NCBI GenBank assembly: GCA_050290245.1
Contig: JBNKHH010000064.1
Location: 92,800-156,799 of the forward strand
Origin: JBNKHH01 sp050290245
Lineage (GTDB): Bacteria > Pseudomonadota > Alphaproteobacteria > Rhodobacterales > Rhodobacteraceae
Length of the DNA stretch: 64,000 nucleotides
Direction: 5' to 3'
Shown: piece after piece, positions 34,730 to 43,783 of the stretch
How the letters are laid out: each line of letters begins with the position of its first letter
Position numbering within the stretch: the stretch's first letter is position 1
Program-made: the position numbers and the translations under genes
Notes under the pieces: generated by a model
Databases searched by the model: none
Seen by the model: only the letters and a program-made list of their open reading frames with translations
Told to the model about the DNA's origin: nothing

Positions 34730-35842
34730 TTATTTCGCGAGCCATGCCTGGAACTTGGCGTCCAGGTCGTCACGATAATCAGCCCACCATTCGTAGTTGT
34801 TCACGAAGGTGTTCTCGGCGTTGTTCGGATCGGTCGGCATATGCGGTGCCATTTCGATTCCGAGCTCGGCGTGCTTGCCGACCAGGGGAGCGGACGACGC
34901 ACGGGCCGGGCCATAGGAGATGTACTTGGCCTGATCAGCCAGACGCTGCGTGTCGGTGGCGAAGTACAGATAGTCCATCACGCGGGCCAGACGGTCATCC
35001 GGCAGGCCAGCAGGAACAACCCATCCGTCGAGGTCGAGCATCTGCCATTCCCAGGCCATGCCAATAGGCTGATTCTGCTCGGCGATCGCCGAGAAGAGAC
35101 GACCGTTATAGGCCGAACCCATGAAGACTTCGCCGTCCGCAAGCCACTGAATCGGCTCGGCCGATGCCGACCACCACAGAGTCTCGTCCTTGATGGTATC
35201 GAGCTTGGCAAAAGCACGCGCTTGACCTTCGTCGGTTTCAAGCGTGTCATAGACATCCTCGTACGCGACACCGTCACAGATAAGCGCCCATTCCATGTTG
35301 GCGATCGGCCGCTTGTTCAGCGCGCGCTTGCCAGGGTAGGTCTCAAGGTCAAAGACGTCACAGGCACCTGTCGGCGGCTCGGCCCCGGCTGGCACCTGGT
35401 CGGTGCGGTAACCGAAGGCGGTCGAAAAGACGATCTGCGGGATAAAGCAATCGGATACGATCATCTTTCCAAAATCGTCAGATGCGACGGTTCCATCAGG
35501 TGCGGCGGCAAGCACATCATCGTGGTCGATTTCAAGCGCAAGGCCTTCGTCGCACAGACGCATGGCGTCCGCTGCTTCGACGTCAACGAGGTCCCAGGTG
35601 ATGTTCCCGGGTTCATTCATTGCGCGAAGTTTGGACACAGCCTCGGGCGAGGATTCGTCATTGACAATGCTGATGCCGCTTTTTTCCATATACGGCAAAT
35701 GGTACGCGTTCTGTTGCGATGCCGAGTAGGCGCCGCCCCAGGACACGATAGTCATCTCGCCCGCCATGTGGCCTTCGGCCAACGACGCACCAGCCGAAAC
35801 GGCCAGCGCGGTCGATGCGAGAAGAGTGGTCGAAAGTTTCAT
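34730..35842 (-). CDS. Periplasmic solute-binding protein, PotD/spermidine-putrescine type
   Basis: The 370-residue product has a signal peptide (residues 1–22, ending AGASLAEG) and the type II binding-protein start MTIVSWGGAYSASQQNAY seen in PotD/opine-type receptors. The ATG at 35842 has GGGAG six bases upstream. Aromatic-rich segments such as WEWQMLDLDGWVVPAG and NNYEWWADYRDDL could form a cation-binding cage. With the adjacent creatinase, creatine or a related guanidino or quaternary amine is a reasonable ligand guess, not shown by sequence. Confidence 0.88.
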   Translation of the reverse strand: MKLSTTLLASTALAVSAGASLAEGHMAGEMTIVSWGGAYSASQQNAYHLPYMEKSGISIVNDESSPEAVSKLRAMNEPGNITWDLVDVEAADAMRLCDEGLALEIDHDDVLAAAPDGTVASDDFGKMIVSDCFIPQIVFSTAFGYRTDQVPAGAEPPTGACDVFDLETYPGKRALNKRPIANMEWALICDGVAYEDVYDTLETDEGQARAFAKLDTIKDETLWWSASAEPIQWLADGEVFMGSAYNGRLFSAIAEQNQPIGMAWEWQMLDLDGWVVPAGLPDDRLARVMDYLYFATDTQRLADQAKYISYGPARASSAPLVGKHAELGIEMAPHMPTDPNNAENTFVNNYEWWADYRDDLDAKFQAWLAK

Positions 35843-35941
35843 ATCGTACTCCCATACGTCCCGAACTGATTTCAGAGACCGTGTCTCGGGGTGAACCCGG
35901 CCCCCTGTTGGCACGCCCCGGGCGGGGGCGCGGTTGTCTGC

Positions 35942-37042
35942 TCAGGCGTCGAGCGCCCGGCAATCAGAGGGAAGCCAGCCAATATCGATCGAGGCTCCGG
36001 GCTCAAGCCGGACTTGATCGGGGGCATTCCGTGTCTTGACGATAAAGTCTTCTCGTCCCGCAACCCGGAGACGAGTGCGGAAGATGTCGCCCATGTAAAT
36101 GAACTCGAGGACCTCGGCTTTCAGGGTGTGAGCCCCAGGCATCAAGCGATCTTTGTTGAATTCGACCCGTTCGGGACGGATCGACACAAGCGTGCGCTCG
36201 CCCGCTGCCGACACGTTCACCGGTTTGGCGTCGATGATCTCCCCCGAGTCCAGCCTAACCGTACAGTTTTCTCCATTGATCGACTCGACCACGCCCGACA
36301 GGGTGTTGTTTTCGCCGATGAACTGGGCAACAAAACTGTTTTCGGGCTCTTCGTACAGCCTGTCCGGCGGCGCCAATTGCTGAATGCGGCCATCATCGAA
36401 CACCGCGACCCGGTCGGACATGGTTAGCGCCTCGGTCTGGTCATGCGTGACATAGACCGTCGTGATGCCGAGGTCGTGGGCCAGGCGGGTGATCTCGAAC
36501 TGCATGTGCTCGCGCAACTGCTTGTCCAGGGCGCCAAGCGGTTCGTCCATCAGAACCAGCTCGGGTTCGAAAACCAGAGCGCGCGCCAGGGCGATTCGCT
36601 GCTGCTGACCACCCGACAATTGCGCCGGACGCCGCCCGCCAAAGGCTCCCATCTGCACCATATCCAGCGCGCGTTTGACCTTGGCTTCCCGCGTGGGCTT
36701 GTCCATCTTGCGGACCTCCAGCGGGAAGGCCAGGTTCTCGGCCACCGTCATGTGCGGAAACAAGGCATAGTTCTGGAACACCATCCCGATGCCGCGCTTG
36801 TGCGGAGGAATGTTGTTGATTGGTTTTCCATCCAGAAGAATCTCGCCATGCGTGGCGGTTTCGAACCCGGCCAGCATCATAAGGCAAGTTGTCTTTCCAG
36901 ACCCCGAAGGCCCAAGCATTGTCAGGAACTCACCCTTTCCTATGGAAAGGTTAAGGTCCTTCACGACGAGCGTTTCGCCGTCATAGCTCTTCTGGACCTT
37001 CTCGAATACGACGAATCCGTCGGTCTTATGTGTCTCGGCCAC
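35942..37042 (-). CDS. ABC transporter ATP-binding protein, PotA type
   Basis: The 366-residue ATPase has Walker A (LGPSGSGKTT), Q-loop (VFQNYALFPHMTV), signature LSGGQQQRIALARAL, Walker B (ELVLMDEPLGALD) and the H-loop TVYVTHDQTEA, followed by a C-terminal TOBE regulatory domain (about 285–360). It energises the importer encoded downstream. A short GC hairpin (35914–35930) separates it from the binding-protein gene. It follows creatinase on the same strand after a 169-base gap that may hold a separate promoter. Confidence 0.93.
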   Translation of the reverse strand: MAETHKTDGFVVFEKVQKSYDGETLVVKDLNLSIGKGEFLTMLGPSGSGKTTCLMMLAGFETATHGEILLDGKPINNIPPHKRGIGMVFQNYALFPHMTVAENLAFPLEVRKMDKPTREAKVKRALDMVQMGAFGGRRPAQLSGGQQQRIALARALVFEPELVLMDEPLGALDKQLREHMQFEITRLAHDLGITTVYVTHDQTEALTMSDRVAVFDDGRIQQLAPPDRLYEEPENSFVAQFIGENNTLSGVVESINGENCTVRLDSGEIIDAKPVNVSAAGERTLVSIRPERVEFNKDRLMPGAHTLKAEVLEFIYMGDIFRTRLRVAGREDFIVKTRNAPDQVRLEPGASIDIGWLPSDCRALDA

Positions 37043-37211
37043 AGGGCCTCCCCGTCATCCAGTTTTTATTATTTCGACAAGCCAATACCAAGGTTGACCA
37101 GATTTCAACGACAAATAATGCCAAATCCGAACCGCTTTGGGACAAAAACGGCATAATTCGTCAAAATTGCCGAATATATTCCACAAAGGCCGCGTCAAGC
37201 ACAGGCTTGCA

Positions 37212-38426
37212 TCAGACATCTATGATGTTCTTTTCGGGTCCGAAGGGGAAACCCGTGATGTTTCTAGCGCCGTTCGGTTCCACAACAAGGATATCGTGCT
37301 CACGGTACCCCCCTGCTCCAGCCTGACCTTCCGGGATTGTCAGCATCGGTTCCATCGAAACGACCATGCCCGGCTCCAGAACGGTATCAATATCCTCGCG
37401 CAGCTCCAGGCCCGCCTCGCGGCCATAGTAATGGCTGAGGATACCGAACGAATGACCGTAACCAAACGTCCGGCATTGCAACATACCTTCGTCGGCCAGG
37501 AACCGGTTGATCTCGTTGGTGATGCCGGAACAGGTCGCGCCGGGACGGATCAGCGACAGTCCCAGTTCATGCGCCGCGACATTGGTGCACCAGATGCGCA
37601 GGGTGTCTGCATCGGGCTCGCCCAGGAACAAGGTTCGCTCCAGTGCCGTGTAATATCCTGAAATCATGGGAAACGTGTTCAGACTCAGTAGATCGCCGAA
37701 CTGCAAAGCGCGCGCCGTAACTGGGTTATGTGCTCCATCGGTGTTGCGCCCTGACTGAAACCAGACCCAGGTGTCGCGATATTCGGCATCGGGATAAGCC
37801 TCTGCTATCGCCAATTCCATCGCATCGCGCCCCGCCATGGCAATGTCGATTTCGCGCGCACCGATGCGGATGGCTTCGCGTATCGCCTCACCGCCAAGAT
37901 CGGCAATGCGCGCGCCATCGGTAATCAGCGCGATTTCGGCGGCGGATTTGACCATCCTCATTTGCATGACATTGGCCGAAACATCCTGCAAATCGGAAAC
38001 TCCCAGGATCTCTTGGCAGAGGTTCCGGGACGCCAATGTCATGTGATCGGCCTCGATTCCCAGGCGCGACGCGGGTCCCAAGACTGCACGCACAGCACGC
38101 CAGTAGTTGTCGCGCTTCCAGTCCGTGTAGATCAGATTGTCGCCGTGGCACCTCCGCCAGGGCTGGCCTGCGTCGATATTGGCCGAGATGACTGTACAGC
38201 GCTCGGGAGTGACCACACAGCCATAGGGCCGGCCGAAACTGCAATAAAGGAACCCCGAAAAATACGCGATATTCTGCATCGAGGTGAACAGCACCGCCGG
38301 AACATCGCACTGCTCCATCATGGCGCGCAAATTGGCCAACCGGGTCTCGTATTCCTCCGGCCGGAACGGAAGCGGGGCTTTCTCGCCATTGTGAAGGGTA
38401 AAATACTCGGGACGCGTTTCGCTCAT
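37212..38426 (-). CDS. Creatinase (creatine amidinohydrolase)
   Basis: Creatinase hydrolyses creatine to sarcosine and urea. The 404-residue product has the pita-bread fold of the M24 family but with creatinase, not peptidase, signatures: FLYCSFGRPYGCVVTPE, SANIDAGQPWRRCHG, YTDWKRDNYW, WVWFQSGRNTDGAHNPVTAR with catalytic His233, and FGYGHSFGILSHYYGREAG. Glu263 and Glu359 match the substrate-binding glutamates of the Pseudomonas enzyme. The ATG at 38426 has AAGGAAC upstream. The importer genes downstream would supply substrate; sarcosine oxidase and urease genes are not in the window. Confidence 0.95.
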   Translation of the reverse strand: MSETRPEYFTLHNGEKAPLPFRPEEYETRLANLRAMMEQCDVPAVLFTSMQNIAYFSGFLYCSFGRPYGCVVTPERCTVISANIDAGQPWRRCHGDNLIYTDWKRDNYWRAVRAVLGPASRLGIEADHMTLASRNLCQEILGVSDLQDVSANVMQMRMVKSAAEIALITDGARIADLGGEAIREAIRIGAREIDIAMAGRDAMELAIAEAYPDAEYRDTWVWFQSGRNTDGAHNPVTARALQFGDLLSLNTFPMISGYYTALERTLFLGEPDADTLRIWCTNVAAHELGLSLIRPGATCSGITNEINRFLADEGMLQCRTFGYGHSFGILSHYYGREAGLELREDIDTVLEPGMVVSMEPMLTIPEGQAGAGGYREHDILVVEPNGARNITGFPFGPEKNIIDV

Positions 38427-38654
38427 GGCATCGTTCCTTAAAACCATCACCCCGGCGTACAGGGCCATGCTTCCCGGACCCGGAGAATGTCCGGGACAGC
38501 GACGCCATCGCTGTGGGTGAATCGCAGGTAAGCACATTCGCGCCGCGACGTTAAGCCTGTTCGCTGCGATCCCGCGACCGGATCATCGCCTTGCAGACAG
38601 AGCCGTCATGGGCGAATAGGTCGTCAACAGCACCGCCTCGGAAAGGCACACAAA

Positions 38655-39284
38655 ATGTATGTCCCTCCCCATTTCGCTGAAATCGACCCGGAACGGATCG
38701 CGTCGATCATCAAGGCCGCTCCCCTCGCCTGCATTGTCGCGCAAACAGGCGAGGGGCTGGTTGCGAACCACATTCCCTTGCTCGCTGGTCCGACCGGGAC
38801 ACTGATTGGCCACATCGCTTTGGCCAATGAGATGCACCACCTTGTCGCCGAGAATGAGGAAGTCCTGGCCATTTTCCGCGGCGAGAACGGCTATGTCTCG
38901 CCCAACTTCTACGCTTCCAAGGCCGAGCATCACCGCCATGTGCCCACCTGGAATTATGAGGTGGTGCATGTCCATGGCCGTATCTCGTTTCAACACGATG
39001 AACATGCCAAACGGGCTGCTGTCGCCCTCCTGACGCGGGTCCACGAACGGCGCACCAATGGTCAGGATGCCTGGCGCATGGCTGATGCGCCGGAAGACTT
39101 TATCCGTCAGATGCTGGAAGGGATCGTTGCCCTGCGCATCACCATTGACCGTACGCTCGCAAAAGCGAAACTCAGCCAGAACCGCGAGCCGCGTGACTTC
39201 CGGGGCACAGTCGACGGGCTTCGCAAATCCGGCAACACTGGGCTCGCCGACCGCATGGAGTTCCTCGCCGCCAAACCTGACTGA
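38655..39284 (+). CDS. PaiB-type FMN-binding protein (putative transcriptional regulator)
   Basis: The 209-residue product matches the PaiB family, a split-barrel FMN-binding fold originally named as a negative regulator of sporulation and degradative enzymes in Bacillus. It opens MYVPPHFAEID and has GHIALANEMHHL and VSPNFYASKAEHHRHVPTWNYEVVHVHG, the family's core. No helix-turn-helix is visible, so DNA binding is doubtful. It is divergent from creatinase across a 228-base region and followed by mipZ. Its role here is unknown. Confidence 0.87.
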   Translation: MYVPPHFAEIDPERIASIIKAAPLACIVAQTGEGLVANHIPLLAGPTGTLIGHIALANEMHHLVAENEEVLAIFRGENGYVSPNFYASKAEHHRHVPTWNYEVVHVHGRISFQHDEHAKRAAVALLTRVHERRTNGQDAWRMADAPEDFIRQMLEGIVALRITIDRTLAKAKLSQNREPRDFRGTVDGLRKSGNTGLADRMEFLAAKPD

Positions 39285-39380
39285 CAGGGGCGACTTTCCC
39301 GCCGGTAAGTCAAAACTCGCGCTTTTCTTGCAGGCTAAGCCTTCCTATAGTGCCGTCCAAACAGAGAACAGGCAAAAACC

Positions 39381-40190
39381 TTGGCCCATATTATTGTCGT
39401 CGGGAACGAAAAAGGCGGCGCGGGAAAATCCACCGTGTCGATGCATATCGCAACCGCTCTTGTCCGTATGGGCCATGTCGTGGGTGTCCTGGACCTCGAC
39501 CTCAGACAGCGCAGCTTTGGACGGTATGTCGACAACCGCCACGAGTTCATGAAGGCCGAAGGTCTTGACCTGCCGTGCCCCATCTACCGGGAACTTCCCA
39601 AGATCGCCAAGGAATCTCTAGGCCCTGGCGAAAACGTATATGACCAACGGTTGTCGGCGGCAGTCACCGGCCTGGAACGCGAAGTCGAATTCATCCTGAT
39701 CGACTGCCCAGGCTCGCACACGCGGCTTAGCCAGGTAGCGCACTCACTTGCCGACACGCTTGTCACCCCGCTGAACGACAGCTTCGTCGACTTTGATCTG
39801 CTTGCCCATATCGATCCGCGTACCAACAAGGTACTGGGGCCATCGGTTTATGCCGAGATGGTTTGGAATGCCCGTCAGTTGCGTGCCCAGGCTGGACTCG
39901 ACCCGATCGACTGGGTGGTCGTACGCAACCGCGTCGGTGCCCAGGCGATGCACAACAAGAAAAAAATGGCCGACGCCGTCGCTGCACTGGCCAAACGTAT
40001 CGGCTTTCGAGTGGCACCTGGATTTTCCGAACGCGTCATTTTCCGCGAACTTTTCCCCCGCGGCCTGACACTTTTGGACCTGCGCGACATCGGTGTTCAA
40101 AACCTCAACCTTTCCAATGTCGCCGCGCGTCAGGAGTTGCGCGAATTGATCAAGGAACTGAGACTGCCCGGCGTGACGGTCGACTTCTGA
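39381..40190 (+). CDS. mipZ: MipZ-type division-plane positioning ATPase
   Basis: MipZ forms a bipolar gradient with ParB and keeps FtsZ at mid-cell in alphaproteobacteria. The 269-residue product has the deviant Walker A NEKGGAGKST (Lys11 and Lys16), switch segment DLDLRQRSFGRYVDNR and LIDCPGSHTRLSQVAH, the MipZ form of the ParA Walker B region. The only start at the conserved N-terminus is a TTG at 39381, with a weak upstream site, as expected for a low-abundance regulator. It is a stand-alone gene. Confidence 0.93.
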   Translation: MAHIIVVGNEKGGAGKSTVSMHIATALVRMGHVVGVLDLDLRQRSFGRYVDNRHEFMKAEGLDLPCPIYRELPKIAKESLGPGENVYDQRLSAAVTGLEREVEFILIDCPGSHTRLSQVAHSLADTLVTPLNDSFVDFDLLAHIDPRTNKVLGPSVYAEMVWNARQLRAQAGLDPIDWVVVRNRVGAQAMHNKKKMADAVAALAKRIGFRVAPGFSERVIFRELFPRGLTLLDLRDIGVQNLNLSNVAARQELRELIKELRLPGVTVDF

Positions 40191-40209
40191 TCACGCGGCA
40201 AAGGATCGG

Positions 40210-41097
40210 TCATGAATTGTTGAGGCCAGAGCCTTTGCGAAATGCTGGCGTGAATGCGCTGACCGTCTCGACAACCGCAGGTCGCGCCCGACCACGTCGG
40301 TCCCATCCGCTTCGCAAAGTCAGCAACATTGCCAGCGCTCCGCCGACCAGAAAGACCGCCATCCAGGTCAATAGATCTACAATCCGTGACATTTTGCCCA
40401 GCCCGGCGGCTGGTGATCGGGCATCAACGCGGTGCGCAATTCCAAAGGCATTTTGGGTCGGCACAAGGCCATCGTGTTCCAACATGCCGAGGGCGTCGTC
40501 TACTGTTGACGATGGTGCCAGGCTGGCGGCCGAGATAGCCACCAACATACCGCTGTCACCTTCAGTGATCGGGGTCAGGCCCAGTTGCTCCAGCGTTGGG
40601 GTCGAAACGGAATCCGTTGCCACGATCATTGCCGCCATGGGACGGTCCACGTAGGACCGCATCTGTCGTGCCGCAATCCCGATCTTTTCTGAAGCATGGC
40701 GGGGTACGGGGCGCCGCAATTGTCCTGATTTCAGCCGCTGCATCGCGAACGGCCGCGATCCCGCACTGACGGCAAAAACGGGAACCACGTGCACCCAATG
40801 CGGTCGCTCGGCATTCCCGGTGTTCATACGCTCGGCGTGCGCAACGTCGATTTCTGCGAGGATCTGCAATTCATTGAGAATATTGCTGTGAAGCTTGCCG
40901 TCGAAGTCCTGGATCATGACCTCAGGCGGTAATTCGACCTTCTGCGCCAGAACAAGGCTCGCAGCCACTTGGTCATGGTGGTAGCCAACCAACGCGGACA
41001 GACCCCAACATGCGACGCCCGCCAGCATCCAGCGCCGGGGTGACAGAACATATGTCCAGATGCGGCCAGGCAAACTTGATACCTCGTAAAAAGACAT
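40210..41097 (-). CDS. Hypothetical two-pass membrane protein
   Basis: I do not recognise this 295-residue protein. From the ATG at 41097 it has one transmembrane segment near residues 22–45 (RRWMLAGVACWGLSALVGYH), a large periplasmic domain of about 180 residues, and a second transmembrane segment near 235–258 (LTWMAVFLVGGALAMLLTL), then a basic cytoplasmic tail. The topology recalls chain-length or secretion accessory proteins but no sequence signature supports that. It is convergent with mipZ (19-base gap) and has no obvious operon partner. Confidence 0.6.
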   Translation of the reverse strand: MSFYEVSSLPGRIWTYVLSPRRWMLAGVACWGLSALVGYHHDQVAASLVLAQKVELPPEVMIQDFDGKLHSNILNELQILAEIDVAHAERMNTGNAERPHWVHVVPVFAVSAGSRPFAMQRLKSGQLRRPVPRHASEKIGIAARQMRSYVDRPMAAMIVATDSVSTPTLEQLGLTPITEGDSGMLVAISAASLAPSSTVDDALGMLEHDGLVPTQNAFGIAHRVDARSPAAGLGKMSRIVDLLTWMAVFLVGGALAMLLTLRSGWDRRGRARPAVVETVSAFTPAFRKGSGLNNS

Positions 41098-41224
41098 TCG
41101 ATACGAAGCGCATTCTTTCCCCGCAAAGGGGCAGTATCGTGGCACTTTCTGGAAGCATTCTCCCCAATTCGGAAACACTGTGTTGGCACCCTGACAAAGC
41201 GGTGTTCAGGTCAGTACCGCCATG

Positions 41225-43660
41225 TCAGACAAGGTACTTCCTGATCGCCGGAGTGACAGTTACCTCTCTGAAAAGAATTTGTTTTTGGTCAATGTGGCCA
41301 AGGCCGTCCACATCAAGCCGCAAGCTGCGCCCGCGTGAATCACAACAATGCAAGGCACCACTTTCCCACTGGGGGGCCATCCGGGTCAGGCGTGTCTCAA
41401 AGGCGTCCTGTGCTTCTCCGGGTAGAGACATTTCAACGATCCAGCCGTGCTGGACAGCCGCGGCCTTCCACAACGCCCCACGATACAGCCCCCCGGTTTC
41501 GATCAGAGGAACCGAGCACCAGACCGCGACGCAGCCGGACCCGGATCGGAACACCTTCCAATCCCCCCGGCCGTCGATCCCGTCAAAGGCGTCGGCAAAG
41601 GCAAAAAGCTGGGAATAACGAATATCGGTCCAGGGTCGGTCCAGATCGAACACCATCAGAGCGGTCGAACCGAACTGCGCGACAGCAGGAAGTACATGGT
41701 TGCCCGCCAACAATGACGGCCTCCGCTCGCCCCAGGGCGTACGGTCTCCGGGGTGGTTGATCCAAAGTCGCGCCATCGGGTGCGACGACATCTGCACATC
41801 CAGCACATGGGCCTGGTGCCCTTCACTAGACACATCGAGACCCGTCGCCGTTGACAACTGCCCGTCGCTGGACTTCCACAACGACAGCTTCGCTGTCTGG
41901 TCGGCTCCTTGCGCATACCGCGCCTCGATAGCCTCGCCCGGCCGAGGCCAGGCAAGGTCGGCCAAACCCTGGGGCGGCCCGTAGTCCGACAGAACAAACA
42001 GCGCCGATGCACGATCGTATCCGGGCCAGTACCGTCCGCCAAACGCGATCGCGGCCACCGGGCCCAGTTCGGTCGCCGGACCGGCCAGCAACTCTTTCTC
42101 GTAACACCGCCCCTGCGACCCGGCGGGCACACCGCCGCTGCTGTGCAGGGCAACCATCTCGAATATCCGATCCAGCACCTGCGCCGCCCTGTCCTTCGTC
42201 GCAGACTCCATGTCGTACAGCGAAAACAAAGCTAGGAAATCAATCGGGTAGTAGGCTGCGGAATTCCATTCTCCCAGCCCGTTCACGTCTATGCTGTCGA
42301 ACCACCGGCCCAGCCGCACCAGCGCTTCCTGACGCAGGACCCGGCCCGTCTTGCCGCTGTTCGAAAAGACTTCTTCGGGAAACAAACCGCCTGCAATTGC
42401 CTGGGCCGCCTGAAAACACAGGACATGGTTTTCGGACCAGAACCACATCACGTCGTTGCCCGGCTCGGTCATCCAGTAGCGGAAGCCAAGGACCGCGCGT
42501 TTGATCCGTTCCGCCATCGCCGGGTCCAACAGATGACGTGCATCCCGCCACAGACGCAACAGCGGCAGGATCGAAAAGTCGGCGCAATCAAATCGTTCTT
42601 CTACGGTCGGCAAAACAGCGGCCAGGATCTCTGCGACCCTTTCTTGGTGTGAACCATCAACGGCAAGAAGCAACGCAACTGATGGGTCGAACCCATCATT
42701 TTCCTTTATGAAACCGCGGGCCTGCGCTTTGCGGTCCTCCAACTCACCGGTCAGGGCAATGCCATCAGGCAAAACGGTGACGCCCAACCGACGATCGATA
42801 CGGGTTTCGCCCACCCGACACGACAGGTTCAATGCCAGACACCCGGCAGGCACCTCGCTCACGTCAAAGATATCGGCAGCGACGTTCTCCGGACCAAAAG
42901 TGACCTGACGCGTTAGACCGCCTCCGGGCCGCGCGACCATTCCGCCGCGCTCGAACGGCGCGATCCCGGAAACTGTCACATCAATCGGTTCCGCCACGGC
43001 TCGGCTGGCTACGAGCCGCACCTTGCCACCCGACTGGAAAACCCGGTCGGTCACCAATCCATCTAGTGTCGCAACAGCGGAACGAACCGTGTCGTCCACG
43101 GCCAGTTCAACCGCGGCCACCGGACCATCCAGCCAAGCCAGAGAGAAGAAACACGCAGTATCACGCTCGTGCAGATCCTCCATCAAGACGGTCAGCCAGT
43201 GGCGGCCCGGCGCCAGAGCAACCGACACTTCGGTGCTCGTGCCCTGATTGCGCTGATAAGGCTCGAAGGCCGCAACTTTCGTGTCGTTCAGCCATAGGTG
43301 TATTCCCCCGGCCGTTTCCAGGCCGAGCCGCGCAATCCCGGCATTTTCGACATTCAGAAGGGTCTGGAATGGGCGGCTGATCAATGTAGGGCGATGACAG
43401 AACCGGGAAAAATCAACCTGCCCGTCCGGAGCACCGACATAGACATGGGAAAACGGGCCTTCTGGTTTGTCGACCCTGCGGGACGGAAGCATTTCCCGCA
43501 GCGCTTGTCGGCAGGGCAGGTCACCAGTCTGGACCCAACCGTTTTGAAAGCGGTAGGTCACCCTGTCGTCCATTGGGCGCGCATGGCCCGGGAGCTCTTG
43601 CAGAAATGGCGCTCCATAGCGCCAACCGCCGATAAGCGTTGCTGGCTCCAACCTAGTCAT
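41225..43660 (-). CDS. Large cytoplasmic protein of unknown family, possibly a carbohydrate-active enzyme
   Basis: The 811-residue product has no signal peptide or membrane segment. The first 300 residues look beta-rich, with a jelly-roll-like portion (GIHLWLNDTKVAAFEP, LAPGRHWLTVLMEDL). The middle (about 320–560) is helical and contains WFWSENHVLCFQAAQ at about 406–420 and LGEWNSAAYYPIDFLALF, reminiscent of (alpha/alpha) toroid glycosidases and polysaccharide lyases. The C-terminal 230 residues again look beta-sandwich-like. The gene is divergent from the sugar ABC operon, 123 bases apart. I infer an intracellular glycoside-processing enzyme, but the family and chemistry are not established. 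The ATG at 43660 is chosen over a GTG two codons earlier. Confidence 0.65.
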   Translation of the reverse strand: MTRLEPATLIGGWRYGAPFLQELPGHARPMDDRVTYRFQNGWVQTGDLPCRQALREMLPSRRVDKPEGPFSHVYVGAPDGQVDFSRFCHRPTLISRPFQTLLNVENAGIARLGLETAGGIHLWLNDTKVAAFEPYQRNQGTSTEVSVALAPGRHWLTVLMEDLHERDTACFFSLAWLDGPVAAVELAVDDTVRSAVATLDGLVTDRVFQSGGKVRLVASRAVAEPIDVTVSGIAPFERGGMVARPGGGLTRQVTFGPENVAADIFDVSEVPAGCLALNLSCRVGETRIDRRLGVTVLPDGIALTGELEDRKAQARGFIKENDGFDPSVALLLAVDGSHQERVAEILAAVLPTVEERFDCADFSILPLLRLWRDARHLLDPAMAERIKRAVLGFRYWMTEPGNDVMWFWSENHVLCFQAAQAIAGGLFPEEVFSNSGKTGRVLRQEALVRLGRWFDSIDVNGLGEWNSAAYYPIDFLALFSLYDMESATKDRAAQVLDRIFEMVALHSSGGVPAGSQGRCYEKELLAGPATELGPVAAIAFGGRYWPGYDRASALFVLSDYGPPQGLADLAWPRPGEAIEARYAQGADQTAKLSLWKSSDGQLSTATGLDVSSEGHQAHVLDVQMSSHPMARLWINHPGDRTPWGERRPSLLAGNHVLPAVAQFGSTALMVFDLDRPWTDIRYSQLFAFADAFDGIDGRGDWKVFRSGSGCVAVWCSVPLIETGGLYRGALWKAAAVQHGWIVEMSLPGEAQDAFETRLTRMAPQWESGALHCCDSRGRSLRLDVDGLGHIDQKQILFREVTVTPAIRKYLV

Positions 43661-43701
43661 GGACACACCGGCTGGACATTAATTTGTTACATTGATCCAT
43701 G

Positions 43702-43730
43702 TTGACGGGCTTGGATTCCTTCCGCACAAT
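43702..43730 (+). promoter_or_regulatory. Possible promoter of the sugar ABC/oxidoreductase operon
   Basis: TTGACG (43702–43707) and CACAAT (43725–43730) are spaced by 17 bases, 53 bases before the binding-protein start. The -35 is good and the -10 moderate. No regulator gene is adjacent, and no clear operator was found. Confidence 0.4.
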
Positions 43731-43783
43731 TCTTCCACCAATAACTGATTTTGCATGAAAAAATGCCACCGGGAGGAACAGAA

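Noticed and set aside
34682..35869. 395-codon plus-strand frame opposite the Pot-type binding protein
   Set aside because: Antisense shadow of a gene with a signal peptide, ribosome-binding site and operon context.
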